Below are positions 33,145 to 42,548 of a stretch of 46,737 nt of DNA, one piece after another. The notes beneath the pieces were generated by a model that was given only the letters and a program-made list of their open reading frames with translations, was not told the origin of the DNA and made no database searches. The stretch spans positions 1-46,737 of the forward strand of contig CAKZLZ010000181.1 of the NCBI GenBank assembly GCA_937127435.1. Reading direction: 5' to 3'. Both the position numbers and the translations under genes were made by a program. Each line of letters opens with the position of its first letter. Position 1 is the stretch's first letter. This DNA is from an uncultured Verrucomicrobiota bacterium (GTDB lineage Bacteria > Verrucomicrobiota > Kiritimatiellia > SS1-B-03-39 > UBA6053).

Positions 33145-34623
33145 TCAGTCATTTTGCGGCACATCGGTTGCATGTGCTTTCCAAATATATACGGTGTACC
33201 CTTGAGCCTGTAACCATTCACCCACGGCTTGCGCCCGAATTCCGGTTGAGCAGGCGCATAAGACCGGAGTGGATTTATCCAACTGCTGGGGGAGGGCCTC
33301 CCAGGTCATGCGGGGGGCGGGCGTCCAGGATCCCGACGGTGGACTTTGGGAGATTTCCTCTTCTTCCCGGAGGTCAACTTTTTGAATGTTCGAGAGGAGA
33401 TTATGTAAATCGGGAGAATGAAGCTCTAAGATTTTTACGGATGACAACTGCATGCTGCGACCATTGCAGGTTGGACAATCGGTATTCTTTTTCCGGGTGA
33501 GGCGACGGGTGATTCCGCTTCTAAGATCTGTCAACAAGGTGCAGTCATGGTGAAGGTCTTTCCAGCCGAGGAGAAGTTTTACCGCTTCCATGGCTTGTTG
33601 ATTTCCGATTGCGGTGGTGGTGGTGGCAAGGATGCCGGCCTCCGCGCAATTCTGCACGCAACCGGGTGCAGGCATTTCCGGCCAGAGACAGCGATAGCAT
33701 CCGCCTTCCGACTCCGGGAGGAAAACATTCAGCTGTCCTTCAAATTGATGAACGGAAGCTTGAATGAGAGGAATGCCATTTTTTAAGCCGGCATCATTCA
33801 GCAGATAGGTGATGCCGAAATTATCGGCACAGTCTAAAATCACATCCTGATTTTCAAGCAGGGCGTCCACGTTTTCTGAAGTGATCATTTCCGCCACCGG
33901 GCGAAAGGACAGTCCGGGATTCAATTGACGGAGTTTGTCGGCCGCGGCCTCCGCTTTGTTGCGTCCCAGATCCGCATCTCCAAACAAAATTTGCCGGGGC
34001 AAATTGTCGAGCGCAATCCTGTCTCCATCGCAAAGGGTGATTGTGCCCACGCCCATGGCGACCAGAGATTGCAGGGCGGGGCAGCCGAGTCCGCCGCAAC
34101 CTGCAACCAGTACTTTGGCATTTTTCAGTTTTTGTTGTCCTTCAGTTCCGAAGTGCGGAAGGTTGACTTGGCGTTGGTACCGAGCTTCGGAAGCATCACT
34201 CTCCGTAGTGTCCGCGATGCCAACCCACTTGGGATCCACGTCGCTGTATTCTTCTTTTTTCCAGATGGCGGCACGTTGTTTGATTTCGTCCATGATCCAT
34301 CGACAGGCGAGAAAGGCTTCCTGACGGTGGGGAGAGCTGACCCCGACCCATACCGCTATCTCTCCAATCCCCAGAGAGCCGATGCGGTGAACAGCGTGGC
34401 AACGTCCGATGGCGAATCGTTCTTGGGCTTCGGTTAAAATACGGTTGCCTTCCGCTTCTGCAAAATCCGCGTGGGCTTCGTAATGCAATCCGTTTACATT
34501 CAGGCCGTCATTATGATTTCGGATGCGTCCCTCAAACTGGACCACAGCTCCGCAGGCGGGATCTTCCAAATGGTGTAGAAAATCTTGTGGAAGAACAGGG
34601 GTGCTTTGTATTTGAAAACCCAT
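33145..34623 (-). CDS. MoaE-MoeB-rhodanese triple fusion
   Basis: 492 residues joining three molybdopterin steps. Residues 1-140: MoaE, large subunit of molybdopterin synthase (VVQFEGRIRNHNDG, VHRIGSLGIGEIAVWVGVSS, PHRQEAFLACRW, catalytic Lys region AIWKKEEYSDVDPKWVG). Residues about 150-390: MoeB/ThiF adenylyltransferase that activates MoaD (GCGGLGCPALQSL, DNLPRQILFGDADLGRNKAE, ILDCADNF; zinc Cys pairs CYRC and CPTC). Residues about 405-492: rhodanese with loop CACSTGIRAQ, a likely sulfur donor. Starts one base after the moaD stop with GGAGG upstream. Confidence 0.92.
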   Translation of the reverse strand: MGFQIQSTPVLPQDFLHHLEDPACGAVVQFEGRIRNHNDGLNVNGLHYEAHADFAEAEGNRILTEAQERFAIGRCHAVHRIGSLGIGEIAVWVGVSSPHRQEAFLACRWIMDEIKQRAAIWKKEEYSDVDPKWVGIADTTESDASEARYQRQVNLPHFGTEGQQKLKNAKVLVAGCGGLGCPALQSLVAMGVGTITLCDGDRIALDNLPRQILFGDADLGRNKAEAAADKLRQLNPGLSFRPVAEMITSENVDALLENQDVILDCADNFGITYLLNDAGLKNGIPLIQASVHQFEGQLNVFLPESEGGCYRCLWPEMPAPGCVQNCAEAGILATTTTAIGNQQAMEAVKLLLGWKDLHHDCTLLTDLRSGITRRLTRKKNTDCPTCNGRSMQLSSVKILELHSPDLHNLLSNIQKVDLREEEEISQSPPSGSWTPAPRMTWEALPQQLDKSTPVLCACSTGIRAQAVGEWLQAQGYTVYIWKAHATDVPQND

Positions 34624-34624
34624 G

Positions 34625-34867
34625 TTATCCTCCGGCCACAGGGGGGAGTAGGAGGAGTTCCATGCCGTCCATTAAAAAAGAATCTGCATCCACATAGGCA
34701 TTGTCGACCGCGAACTTTACTTGTCCGCCCGGTAGAGAAAAATCATATCGGGAACGAAGTTCCTCATAGAGTGCCAATGGCGTTTCACATGAAGTTTGAA
34801 TGTTTTCACTTTCTTTTCCGCACTGTTCACGCAGGGAGGCAAAATAAAGGACCTGAATGTTTTTCAT
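34625..34867 (-). CDS. moaD: Molybdopterin synthase small subunit MoaD
   Basis: 80-residue beta-grasp sulfur carrier ending in the required Gly-Gly (LLLLPPVAGG), which is adenylated by MoeB and thiocarboxylated. Starts MKNIQVLYFASLREQCG. Overlaps mobA by four bases and is followed by the MoaE-MoeB-rhodanese fusion, so carrier, activator and synthase are co-expressed. Confidence 0.93.
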   Translation of the reverse strand: MKNIQVLYFASLREQCGKESENIQTSCETPLALYEELRSRYDFSLPGGQVKFAVDNAYVDADSFLMDGMELLLLPPVAGG

Positions 34868-35454
34868 GCGTTCTGCTGTTTGATGCGGGTCAAATCTTCG
34901 GGGGTGTTGGCGTTATCCAGTGCGTGTGTTTCCGGAAGTTGCAACAGGCACACCTCCTCTGCCAGATCTACGAGCATCCAGCGGGCGCAGCGACGTCCTT
35001 CTGCGAGTCTTTTCTGAAGCTCCGGAAGAATCCCGGGTTCAAAAATTGCACACATCGGTTCAGGCATTCCGTCCGAGGAAGAAAGAAATGCGGTGGCTTT
35101 TTTGGCAGGGTCCCGGGAAGAAATTAATTGGGAAACCGTATTCGCAGTGAGTAGGGGTAAGTCGCAAGCGACAACCAGCCAGGCGGCCTCAGGATGTTCT
35201 TCAAATGCGCGGGCCAAGCCGCCGAGGGGACCTTGTGCCGGGGGTCGGTCGTGGAGTTGGGGAAGGGGCTCGCATGGGGTGCCGTCGTACTGACCGGCCT
35301 GACAGGAAAGGTAGGTGTTGCCGGTGAAGGGCTGAAGAAGCTCGTGAGCCACCAGGGCTTGGGGTTTCCCATGAACTTCTATTAAGGCTTTGTTTTCGCC
35401 CATGCGTCGGCTTTGTCCTCCGGCCAGAATCAATCCGTAAATTTCTGCACTCAT
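34864..35454 (-). CDS. mobA: Molybdenum cofactor guanylyltransferase
   Basis: 196-residue nucleotidyltransferase: LILAGGQSRRMGENKALIEV (GTP-binding), QGPLGGLARAFEEHPEAAWL, VVACDLPLLTANTV (metal Asp), EPMCAIFEPGILPEL, and DNANTPEDLTRI at the end. Adds GMP to molybdopterin to form the bis-MGD cofactor that the fused nitrate reductase requires. Overlaps neighbours on both sides by four bases. Confidence 0.9.
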   Translation of the reverse strand: MSAEIYGLILAGGQSRRMGENKALIEVHGKPQALVAHELLQPFTGNTYLSCQAGQYDGTPCEPLPQLHDRPPAQGPLGGLARAFEEHPEAAWLVVACDLPLLTANTVSQLISSRDPAKKATAFLSSSDGMPEPMCAIFEPGILPELQKRLAEGRRCARWMLVDLAEEVCLLQLPETHALDNANTPEDLTRIKQQNA

Positions 35455-35948
35455 AAACGTTCCTCCACTTTCAGGGTTGTGGCGCCCAGGTGCAGGGTGC
35501 CGCTGGACAGGATGCGGGCACGGAGTCCGCCTTGTCCTTCTAAAAATTCTTCGGTTCCCGGCTCCACCGCTTCATCCATCCACAGACAGGGTTTGCATTC
35601 CTCGCTCCCTGAAAACCGCACTCCCTGAATTTCAAACACTTTTCCAATCAGACGATTGAGATCGACTCCGCGTAGAAAGACATTCCGTCTCACCACACTT
35701 GGGTCGATGGTTTTTCCTATTTTTTCAGACAAGCGGTCTGTCACCGCCAAATCGAAGAATGTAATCTGTCCTTTATAGTCTTCCATTAAATCAAAATAGC
35801 GGTCCCCTTCGATTCCTTTACCGGCGATGCAGGATACGTGATCGACAGTGAGGGCCGGATGTTCTCCGGGGGCTTCCCCGAAGTGTCCGCGGAAATTATG
35901 TCCGGGTGAAATGCGGATTTGTTCAAGCTGTATATCGAAAACGTTCAT
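35451..35948 (-). CDS. MOSC domain protein
   Basis: 165 residues of the MOSC (Moco sulfurase C-terminal) fold. Family features: IAGKGIEGDRYFD, ITFFDLAVTDRL, DPSVVRRNVFLRGVDLN and the conserved Cys in FSGSEECKPCLWMDE. MOSC proteins bind molybdenum cofactor or carry sulfur to it; YiiM and YcbX are relatives. First gene of a minus-strand Moco operon and divergent from moeA with a 55-bp gap. Confidence 0.88.
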   Translation of the reverse strand: MNVFDIQLEQIRISPGHNFRGHFGEAPGEHPALTVDHVSCIAGKGIEGDRYFDLMEDYKGQITFFDLAVTDRLSEKIGKTIDPSVVRRNVFLRGVDLNRLIGKVFEIQGVRFSGSEECKPCLWMDEAVEPGTEEFLEGQGGLRARILSSGTLHLGATTLKVEERL

Positions 35949-36003
35949 GGGTCCCTTTTATAGAAGATCAGGCCGGGTGCAAAGAAATTTGAAAAGAGAA
36001 GCC

Positions 36004-37233
36004 ATGTCTGGTTTTTTGAATTTCCGTGATTATATAGAATGCATGTCCGATCGAATTTCACCTGTCGAAACCGAAACCCTCCTGCTTAAGCATCTTCGGA
36101 TGTTGCCTGAGGAAAGCTGCGCCTTGTCCGGTGCGTTGGGGCGGGTATTGCGGGTGCCGGTGGTAAGTGACCGGCCGAGTCCTCCTTATGACCGGGTGAT
36201 GATGGACGGGGGTGCGATTCATTCTGAATCTCAACCGGTCGATGGCTGGTATCAAGTGCGACTGGAAACCCCTGCCGGGGTGCCGGGATATGCCGGAGAG
36301 CTGCTGGCGGGTGAAGCGGTGGGGGTCAGTACCGGATCTGTGATGCCGACCCGGGCGGATACGGTAGTACCGGTTGAAGAATTGATTTTTGAAGGAGAGC
36401 GGTTCCGAATTTCAGCCGCGCCACCCCCGGGGGCGTTTATTCATCCCGCGGGGTCGGATTTGGCAAAGGGTAGCGTGGTGTTGCCGGCGGGAAAGGTTTT
36501 GGGTGCACGTGATGTGGCGGTGGCCGCGGGTTATGGGGCGAACCGGGTTAGGGTCGGAAAGAAACCGGTGGTGGGTATTTTGACTTCGGGCACGGAATTG
36601 GTGAATGTGGATGACGAGCCCATGCCACATCAAGTGCGACGATCCAATGATTTGGCGGTGGCCTGCCTGTTGCAGGCGGCCGGATTTGATTCCCTGCCTC
36701 CTGTTCACCTGCCGGATGATCCGGAGCAAATCCGGAACGCCTTGGTCGACTTGCTGGAACGTTGCGATGTGTTGTTTGTCTGTGGAGGAATCTCCAAAGG
36801 GAAGCATGACTATTTGCCGGAGATCCTGGTGGATCTCGGTTGTGAAAAGGTTTTCCATCGGGTGAAGCAAAAGCCGGGGGGGCCTTTTGGATTTTGGACG
36901 GGGAGGGCTTGTCAGGTTTTTGGCCTGCCCGGCAATCCGCTTTCGACTTTTGTGTGCACGGTCCGCTATGGAATTCCCATGTTGCGTGCGATGACCGGAG
37001 CTGCACGCCCCTTTGAATTTGCAAAACTCTCCACTGCGGTGGAGATCCAACCCCATCCGGTTTTGAATCTTTACAAACCTTTTCATCTGAATGCGGAAGG
37101 GCGGGCCGAACCGGTTCCTTTTCAAAATTCCGGTGATTTTATTCGTCCGATCGGTACGGGTGGGCTTCTGTCTATCCCTCCCTGTACCCGGAGCCTGCCT
37201 GCTGGCAGTGCCCTGTCCTGGATTCCCTGGTAA
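36004..37233 (+). CDS. moeA: Molybdopterin molybdenumtransferase MoeA
   Basis: Inserts molybdate into adenylylated molybdopterin. The start chosen (36004, AAGAGAAG upstream) gives 409 residues, typical for MoeA. Blocks: SDRPSPPYDRVMMDGGAI (N-terminal domain), STGSVMPTRADTVVPVEE, VGILTSGTELV, FVCGGISKGKHDYLPEIL (molybdate/ATP site; KGKHDY instead of VGDYD) and VFGLPGNPLSTFVCTVRY. The frame is open upstream into the divergent MOSC gene but without a ribosome site. Followed by moaC 21 bp later. Confidence 0.92.
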   Translation: MSGFLNFRDYIECMSDRISPVETETLLLKHLRMLPEESCALSGALGRVLRVPVVSDRPSPPYDRVMMDGGAIHSESQPVDGWYQVRLETPAGVPGYAGELLAGEAVGVSTGSVMPTRADTVVPVEELIFEGERFRISAAPPPGAFIHPAGSDLAKGSVVLPAGKVLGARDVAVAAGYGANRVRVGKKPVVGILTSGTELVNVDDEPMPHQVRRSNDLAVACLLQAAGFDSLPPVHLPDDPEQIRNALVDLLERCDVLFVCGGISKGKHDYLPEILVDLGCEKVFHRVKQKPGGPFGFWTGRACQVFGLPGNPLSTFVCTVRYGIPMLRAMTGAARPFEFAKLSTAVEIQPHPVLNLYKPFHLNAEGRAEPVPFQNSGDFIRPIGTGGLLSIPPCTRSLPAGSALSWIPW

Positions 37234-37254
37234 CCCTGAACCCCTGAAAATTTT

Positions 37255-37752
37255 ATGAACCCGACCGACCCTGATTTTACCCATATCGATACCTCCGCCC
37301 GCCCGGCCATGGTGGATGTTTCTTCAAAAGCGGTTACCTGTCGGGAAGCCATTGCCCGCGGGGAAGTGGTGTTGGGGGAGGCGGTTCTGCAAGCCTTTGA
37401 CGCCCACGGGTGGGTTTCCGGAAAAGGGCCTATTCTCGATACCGCGATTATTGCCGGCACCATGGCCGCCAAAAAGACGGATGAATGGATCCCCTTTTGT
37501 CATAGTTTACCGCTGCAAAGTGTCAAAATATCCATTGAACCCTCTGGAAAGGACCGCTTGCTGATTGAAGCGAAGGTTAAAACCACTGCCCAAACCGGGG
37601 TGGAAATGGAGGCTTTTACTGCGGTTTCCGCGGCTGCTTTGACGTTGGTGGATATGTGTAAATCCAAATCGAAAGCGATTCGGATCGAAAACATTTATCT
37701 GGTATCCAAAACCGGCGGAAAATCTGATTATAAAAGCGAAAAGGACGCATAG
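37255..37752 (+). CDS. moaC: Cyclic pyranopterin monophosphate synthase MoaC
   Basis: 165 residues, first committed part of molybdopterin synthesis together with MoaA (not in the window). Signatures: MVDVSSKAVTCREAIARG, GTMAAKKTDEWIPFCHSLPL (active-site His and Cys), VKTTAQTGVEMEAFTAVSAA and the catalytic Asp-Met-Cys-Lys in LVDMCKSKSKAIRIENIYLV. Same strand as moeA and likely co-transcribed. Confidence 0.95.
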   Translation: MNPTDPDFTHIDTSARPAMVDVSSKAVTCREAIARGEVVLGEAVLQAFDAHGWVSGKGPILDTAIIAGTMAAKKTDEWIPFCHSLPLQSVKISIEPSGKDRLLIEAKVKTTAQTGVEMEAFTAVSAAALTLVDMCKSKSKAIRIENIYLVSKTGGKSDYKSEKDA

Positions 37753-37787
37753 GGGGTACCTGCGCTTTTACTATGGGTTTGGATTTA

Positions 37788-37800
37788 GCCTCAGCGAGGC
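37788..37800. other. Short hairpin GCCTC-AGC-GAGGC between moaC and araB
   Basis: Five-base perfect arms, not followed by a T-run, 35 bases after the moaC stop. The 144-bp gap also contains TTGAAT and TAATAG 16 bases apart (37833-37860), a weak candidate for a housekeeping promoter of the ara genes. No AraC/AraR-type operator is recognised. Confidence 0.35.
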
Positions 37801-37896
37801 GTTACGCTCTGAATTAGACTTATTTAATAATGTTGAATAAATGTGAAGATTCCCTAATAGTGGATGAAGGAGCATAACGTTTTAGGAGAATCCCCC

Positions 37897-39561
37897 ATGC
37901 AAACATCTATCGGACTTGATTTTGGTACCAACTCGGTGCGCGCTCTTTTGGTGGATTGTGCCGATGGACGGGAATTGGCGACCTCCGTATTTCATTATAC
38001 CCATGGCGACATGGGGGTGATGATTGATGCCTCCGATCCGAATGTAGCGCGGCAGCATCCCGGGGATTACATCAAAGGAATTGTGTACACGGTTAAGGAT
38101 GTTTTGGATCAGGCGGGTCCTGAAAGCGGGGCTTCTGTGGTTGGAATCGGGGTGGATAGTACCGGGAGTACGCCCATACCAGTGGATGCCGGCGGAGAAG
38201 CATTGGCGTTACAGGCAAAGTTTGTGGAAAATCCCAATGCCATGGCCTGGTTATGGAAAGACCATACCGCCACGCAAGAAGCTGCTGAAATCACGGCGGC
38301 CGCCGCCGCAAATCATCCGGAGTATTTGGCGAAATGCGGGGGGATCTATTCTTCGGAATGGTACTGGGCAAAACTTTTAAAATGCGCACGGACGGATCCT
38401 GAAGTTTTTAACGCGGCCGCGAGTTGGGTGGAGTTGGCGGACTGGGTGCCGGCGGTTTTGACGGACACCACGGCTTTGGACAAACTCAGCCGCGGCATTT
38501 GTGCGGCCGGTCATAAATGTTTTTATTCGGAAGAGTGGGGGGGATTTCCCTCCGCAGACTTTATTTCATCCTTTGACAACGGCGTCCTTGATCCGGTCAG
38601 AGCTTCGATGACCCAACCGGTGATAAATGTTTCACAATCCGTGGGGGGCTTAAGCAAAAAATGGGCGGACTGCCTTGGCTTATCCGAAGGCCTTCCGGTG
38701 GCTGCGGGGGCTTTTGACTGTCATTTGGGCGCGATAGGTTGCGGGGTGAAACCCGGAACCATGGTGAAGGTGATCGGCACTTCGACTTGTGATTTGGCGG
38801 TTTCCCCTCTGGCGGATGGTTTGGCGGATATCCCCGGGGTTTGCGGGGTGGTACCGGAGTCGGTTTTACCGGGGCAGTTCGGAATCGAAGCCGGCCAATC
38901 GGCAGTGGGAGACATATTTAACTGGTATGTGCACAAGCTGCAACCGGGTGTGGGCCTGGATCACGCAGATTTAAATGTCTCAGCTGAGACAATAAAACCG
39001 GGAGAGAGCGGGTTGCTGGCCTTGGATTGGATGAATGGCAACCGCACCGTTTTGGTGGATCAGGAACTGACGGGCATGATCCTGGGCCTTACCCTGCACA
39101 GTTCTCCCGGAGAAATTTTCCGGGCCCTGATTGAGGGAACCGCGTTTGGGGCGCGGATGATTCGTGACCGAATGGAGGCATACGGGGTAAATGTGGATGA
39201 AGTGATTTGTTGCGGGGGGATTTCTTTGAAGAGTCCTTTGCTGATGCAAATTTATGCGGACGTATTTAACTGTCCCATGAAAGTATCCGCCAGCGATCAA
39301 ACATGTGCGCTGGGATCGGCCATGGCCGCGGCCGTGGTGGGTGGCGCGCAAGCGGATTTTGACAGCGCGGTGGCTGCTATGACCCGCATTCGCGATGAGG
39401 TGTATTTGCCGATTCCTGAAAATGTGGCGGTGTATGAAAAGCTTTTTGGCATATATCAAAAATTGCATGACGGCTTTGGGCTTCCCGGGGGACAACATGA
39501 TTATTTTGATGTGATGAAGGATTTGATAAAGATCCGTAAAGCCCAACGGGAGCCGGCATGA
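37897..39561 (+). CDS. araB: L-ribulokinase
   Basis: Phosphorylates L-ribulose in arabinose catabolism. 554 residues from the ATG at 37897 (AGGAGA at 37884-37889). FGGY-kinase features: IGLDFGTNSVRALLVDCADG (phosphate 1), VGIGVDSTGSTPIPVD, GAFDCHLGAIGCGVKPGTMV, and IEGTAFGARMIRDRM, CCGGISLKSPLLMQIYADVF near the C-terminus. Ends in a four-base overlap with araD. No regulator or transporter for arabinose is in the window. Confidence 0.95.
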   Translation: MQTSIGLDFGTNSVRALLVDCADGRELATSVFHYTHGDMGVMIDASDPNVARQHPGDYIKGIVYTVKDVLDQAGPESGASVVGIGVDSTGSTPIPVDAGGEALALQAKFVENPNAMAWLWKDHTATQEAAEITAAAAANHPEYLAKCGGIYSSEWYWAKLLKCARTDPEVFNAAASWVELADWVPAVLTDTTALDKLSRGICAAGHKCFYSEEWGGFPSADFISSFDNGVLDPVRASMTQPVINVSQSVGGLSKKWADCLGLSEGLPVAAGAFDCHLGAIGCGVKPGTMVKVIGTSTCDLAVSPLADGLADIPGVCGVVPESVLPGQFGIEAGQSAVGDIFNWYVHKLQPGVGLDHADLNVSAETIKPGESGLLALDWMNGNRTVLVDQELTGMILGLTLHSSPGEIFRALIEGTAFGARMIRDRMEAYGVNVDEVICCGGISLKSPLLMQIYADVFNCPMKVSASDQTCALGSAMAAAVVGGAQADFDSAVAAMTRIRDEVYLPIPENVAVYEKLFGIYQKLHDGFGLPGGQHDYFDVMKDLIKIRKAQREPA

Positions 39562-40259
39562 AACATCAGGCCTTAAGAGAGAAAGTGGTCGCAGCCAATT
39601 TGGAAATATACCGCAGTAAATTGGCGATTTTGAATTGGGGAAATGCCAGTGAGGTGGATCGCGATGCCGGCGTGTTTGCGATCAAACCCAGTGGGGTGGA
39701 TTACGAAGTGTTGACCCCGGCGATGGTGCCGCTGATTGATTTGGCCACGGGTGAAAAAATGGATGGAGACCTGAATCCCTCTTCGGATACCGCGACCCAT
39801 TGGCATCTCTACAATGCCTTTCCTGAAATCAGCGGCGTGGTGCATACCCATTCTCCCTGCGGAACCGCATGGGCGCAGGCGCGCAAAGCCATCCCTTGTT
39901 TGGGCACGACGCATGCGGATACTTTTTACGGGGAGATTCCCTGTACGCGCCCGCTAACCCGGGATGAAATCGAATCCGCCTACGAATTAAATACCGGCAA
40001 AGTGATTGTGGCGCATTTTCAAAATGCTTCTTTGAATCCGTTGGAAGTGCCGGGAGTTTTGGTTTCCGCGCATGCTCCTTTTACCTGGGGGACTTCGGCC
40101 ATGAAAGCGGTGGTCACCGCCCAGGTTTTGGAAGAAGTTGCCCAAATGGCGTTGAGCACCCTGGCACTCAATCCGGCCGTGGGCCCGGTTGAATCTTACC
40201 TTTTAGACAAACACTATTTACGAAAACACGGACCTAAAGCTACTTACGGTCAAAATTAA
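39558..40259 (+). CDS. araD: L-ribulose-5-phosphate 4-epimerase
   Basis: 233 residues, class II aldolase fold, zinc-dependent interconversion of L-ribulose-5-phosphate and D-xylulose-5-phosphate. Visible: [50 protein letters not shown] and zinc ligands in [14 protein letters not shown] with a later [10 protein letters not shown]. Middle gene of araBDA. Confidence 0.96.
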   Translation: MKHQALREKVVAANLEIYRSKLAILNWGNASEVDRDAGVFAIKPSGVDYEVLTPAMVPLIDLATGEKMDGDLNPSSDTATHWHLYNAFPEISGVVHTHSPCGTAWAQARKAIPCLGTTHADTFYGEIPCTRPLTRDEIESAYELNTGKVIVAHFQNASLNPLEVPGVLVSAHAPFTWGTSAMKAVVTAQVLEEVAQMALSTLALNPAVGPVESYLLDKHYLRKHGPKATYGQN

Positions 40260-40269
40260 GGAAAACCCC

Positions 40270-41739
40270 ATGTCCTCCACTCAACAACTCTGGTTCGTCA
40301 CTGGCAGCCAACATCTTTACGGTCCTGAAACTTTAGCACAGGTAGCCACCGACGCCAAACAGATTGCCGATGCCCTCAATACCGATTCGGTGATTGCGGT
40401 GGATGTGATTTGGAAACCCACGGTGAAAACGCCGGATGAAGTGTACGCCCTTTGTCGGGATGCAAATGCCGACGACAATTGTATCGGTCTGGTCACCTGG
40501 ATGCACACGTTCTCACCTGCCAAAATGTGGATCGCGGGTTTGACCGCGCTGAAAAAACCTTTTGTGCATCTGCACACCCAGTTCGGGGCACAAATCCCCT
40601 GGTCTGAAATCGATATGGATTTTATGAACCTGCACCAGTCCGCCCACGGGGGTCGTGAGTTTGGATTTATATGTTCGCGCCTGCGCAAGAACCGAACGGT
40701 TTTGGTGGGTCATTGGCAGGATCCGGAGATCCGTCAGGAGTTGGGCGACTGGGCGCGGGTTGCAAAAGCTTGGCAGTGCTCGCAAAACTTGAAGGTGGCA
40801 CGTTTCGGCGACAACATGCGTGAAGTGGCGGTGACCGAGGGGGATAAGGTTGAAGCACAAATTCGATTTGGATATGCGGTAAACGGATTCGGCATGGGTG
40901 ATCTGAAAGCCTTTGTCGATAAAGTGACAGATGCACAGATCGCCGAGCTTATGGCCGAATACCAAAAGCTGTATAAAATTTCTCAGGCCGCTTCACAGGA
41001 ATCGATTAAAGAGCAGGCACGAATCGAAATAGGCATGCGCGCCTTTTTGGTTGAAGGCGGATTCGGTGCGTTTACCACCACCTTTGAAAACCTGCACGGT
41101 TTCAAACAATTGCCCGGACTGGCGGTTCAACGGCTAATGGCGGAAGGCTACGGTTTTGGCGCCGAAGGGGATTGGAAAACTGCCGCCATGTTGCGCATTA
41201 TGAAAGTCATGGGCGAAGGCCTGGATGGCGGTACTTCTTTTATGGAGGATTATACCTACCACTTTGATGCGGCGGGAGATAAAGTTTTAGGTTCCCACAT
41301 GCTCGAAATTTGTCCGTCGATTGCTGATGGCACTGTCGGCCTTGAAGTTCATCCCCTGGGGATTGGCGGCAAAGAGGATCCTGCACGCCTGGTGTTTAAT
41401 TCCCCTGCCGGTCCGGCCATCAATGTGTCACCGGTCGACATGGGAAACCGCTTCCGTATTCTGGTCAACGAAGTCGACGCAGTGGTTCCCGATGCCGACT
41501 TACCCCACTTGCCGGTTGCCCGGGTGTTGTGGGTGCCCAAACCCAATTTAAAAGTAGGGGCATCCGCCTGGATCCTGGCCGGGGGGGCACATCACACCGT
41601 GTACAGTCAACAACTGAAAACCGAACACATTGAAATGTTTGCCGAAATGGCGGAGGTGGAGTTGGTGGTGATCGATGCGGATACCAAACTGCGTCAGTTC
41701 AAGCAGGAGCTGCGCTGGAATGAAGTGGCGTATAAATAG
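40270..41739 (+). CDS. araA: L-arabinose isomerase
   Basis: 489 residues, manganese-dependent conversion of L-arabinose to L-ribulose. Family blocks: [66 protein letters not shown]-type element ([19 protein letters not shown]), FEDYTYH-type ([20 protein letters not shown]) and the C-terminal [12 protein letters not shown]. Eleven bases after araD; the operon ends here before a GC-rich terminator. Confidence 0.97.
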   Translation: MSSTQQLWFVTGSQHLYGPETLAQVATDAKQIADALNTDSVIAVDVIWKPTVKTPDEVYALCRDANADDNCIGLVTWMHTFSPAKMWIAGLTALKKPFVHLHTQFGAQIPWSEIDMDFMNLHQSAHGGREFGFICSRLRKNRTVLVGHWQDPEIRQELGDWARVAKAWQCSQNLKVARFGDNMREVAVTEGDKVEAQIRFGYAVNGFGMGDLKAFVDKVTDAQIAELMAEYQKLYKISQAASQESIKEQARIEIGMRAFLVEGGFGAFTTTFENLHGFKQLPGLAVQRLMAEGYGFGAEGDWKTAAMLRIMKVMGEGLDGGTSFMEDYTYHFDAAGDKVLGSHMLEICPSIADGTVGLEVHPLGIGGKEDPARLVFNSPAGPAINVSPVDMGNRFRILVNEVDAVVPDADLPHLPVARVLWVPKPNLKVGASAWILAGGAHHTVYSQQLKTEHIEMFAEMAEVELVVIDADTKLRQFKQELRWNEVAYK

Positions 41740-41745
41740 GCAACG

Positions 41746-41777
41746 GAGTGGGGGCGCCTCGCCCTCCCCCTCTGTTT
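41746..41777 (+). terminator. GC-rich terminator after araA
   Basis: GGGGGCG (41750-41756) pairs with CGCCCTC (41760-41766), with further G/C pairing outside, and is followed by TCTGTTTT. It ends the araBDA operon. The T-run is short, so efficiency is uncertain. Confidence 0.5.
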
Positions 41778-41805
41778 TGAAATTCGAATTTGGAAGTTGT
41801 GGGGG

Positions 41806-41819
41806 CGGGGGCGCCCCCG
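41806..41819 (-). terminator. GC palindrome after phoU
   Basis: CGGGGGCGCCCCCG is a perfect 14-bp palindrome eight bases beyond the phoU stop. Reading the minus strand it is followed by C-rich then AT-rich DNA with AAATTCGAATTT (41780-41791), not a T-run, so it is at best a partial terminator. Confidence 0.4.
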
Positions 41820-41826
41820 GTCCGGT

Positions 41827-42501
41827 TTAGGAGTCGTCGGAATCTAAATGCTGATGTCTGACAATTTCACCAGTGACCAGATAGATAATGTCTTCGGATA
41901 TATGACAAGCGTGATCCGCAATGCGTTCCAGATCTTTGGCAGCTAAAAAGATATTCAGATAAATTTCCGCATTATCGGGATCCGTTTTTACTTCGGTTTT
42001 GAACCAGGTTTGCAGCTCGAGATAGAGCGCATCCATTTGTTTTTCGTGGTGAAGAATTTTTTGGCATAAGGAAATATCCCGTTTGACCAGGGCATTCAGG
42101 CCGTGCTTAAGCATTTTTCGTCCCAGAGCAGACATGGTGCTGATCTGTTCCGGGATGGCGATTAGTTTTTTTGGGGTCAACGCATCTGTGTGCCAAGCCA
42201 GACTTGATATCAAATCCCCGATGCTTTCAAGATTTCCGTTTATTTTCAAAACCGCGATAATATAACGGAGATCCGTGGCGACGGGTTGGTGCAAGGCTAA
42301 AATTTTCAAACATTCTTCTTCAACCCGCACCTCGAGCGAATCCACCAATTCATCTTCGTCTTGAATTTCAATGGGTTTCCGGGCTCTTCTATTTTGGAGG
42401 GCCTGGACACCCTGACGCAAATTTTCTTCAACCTGTCCGCCAAGTTGCAGAATCAATTTGTTGAGAATTTCGACTTCCCGTTGAAGGTGTACTACAATCA
42501 T
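41827..42501 (-). CDS. phoU: Phosphate transport regulator PhoU
   Basis: 224 residues from the ATG at 42501. Two three-helix PhoU repeats are visible, with metal-binding signatures LRYIIAVLKINGNLESIGDL in the first and IFLAAKDLERIADHACHISE in the second. PhoU tunes the Pst transporter and PhoR signalling. No pst or pho genes lie in the window; it follows the siroheme fusion gene by about 50 bp and may be read from the same transcript. The frame extends upstream to a TTG at 42537, but the ATG fits the usual PhoU N-terminus. Confidence 0.9.
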   Translation of the reverse strand: MIVVHLQREVEILNKLILQLGGQVEENLRQGVQALQNRRARKPIEIQDEDELVDSLEVRVEEECLKILALHQPVATDLRYIIAVLKINGNLESIGDLISSLAWHTDALTPKKLIAIPEQISTMSALGRKMLKHGLNALVKRDISLCQKILHHEKQMDALYLELQTWFKTEVKTDPDNAEIYLNIFLAAKDLERIADHACHISEDIIYLVTGEIVRHQHLDSDDS

Positions 42502-42548
42502 AAAGAAAATCTTCTGTGATTTGTTGAAGGAATGCAACTAGGAAACGG

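Noticed and set aside
33119..33500. Extension of the rhodanese lipoprotein frame by 128 codons
   Set aside because: It is antisense to the rhodanese end of the MoaE-MoeB fusion and shows no rhodanese or other pattern; a frameshift explains it better.
37833..37860. Housekeeping promoter for araBDA (TTGAAT-N16-TAATAG)
   Set aside because: Weak match in an AT-rich gap and several equally good alternatives overlap; mentioned only within the gap entry.
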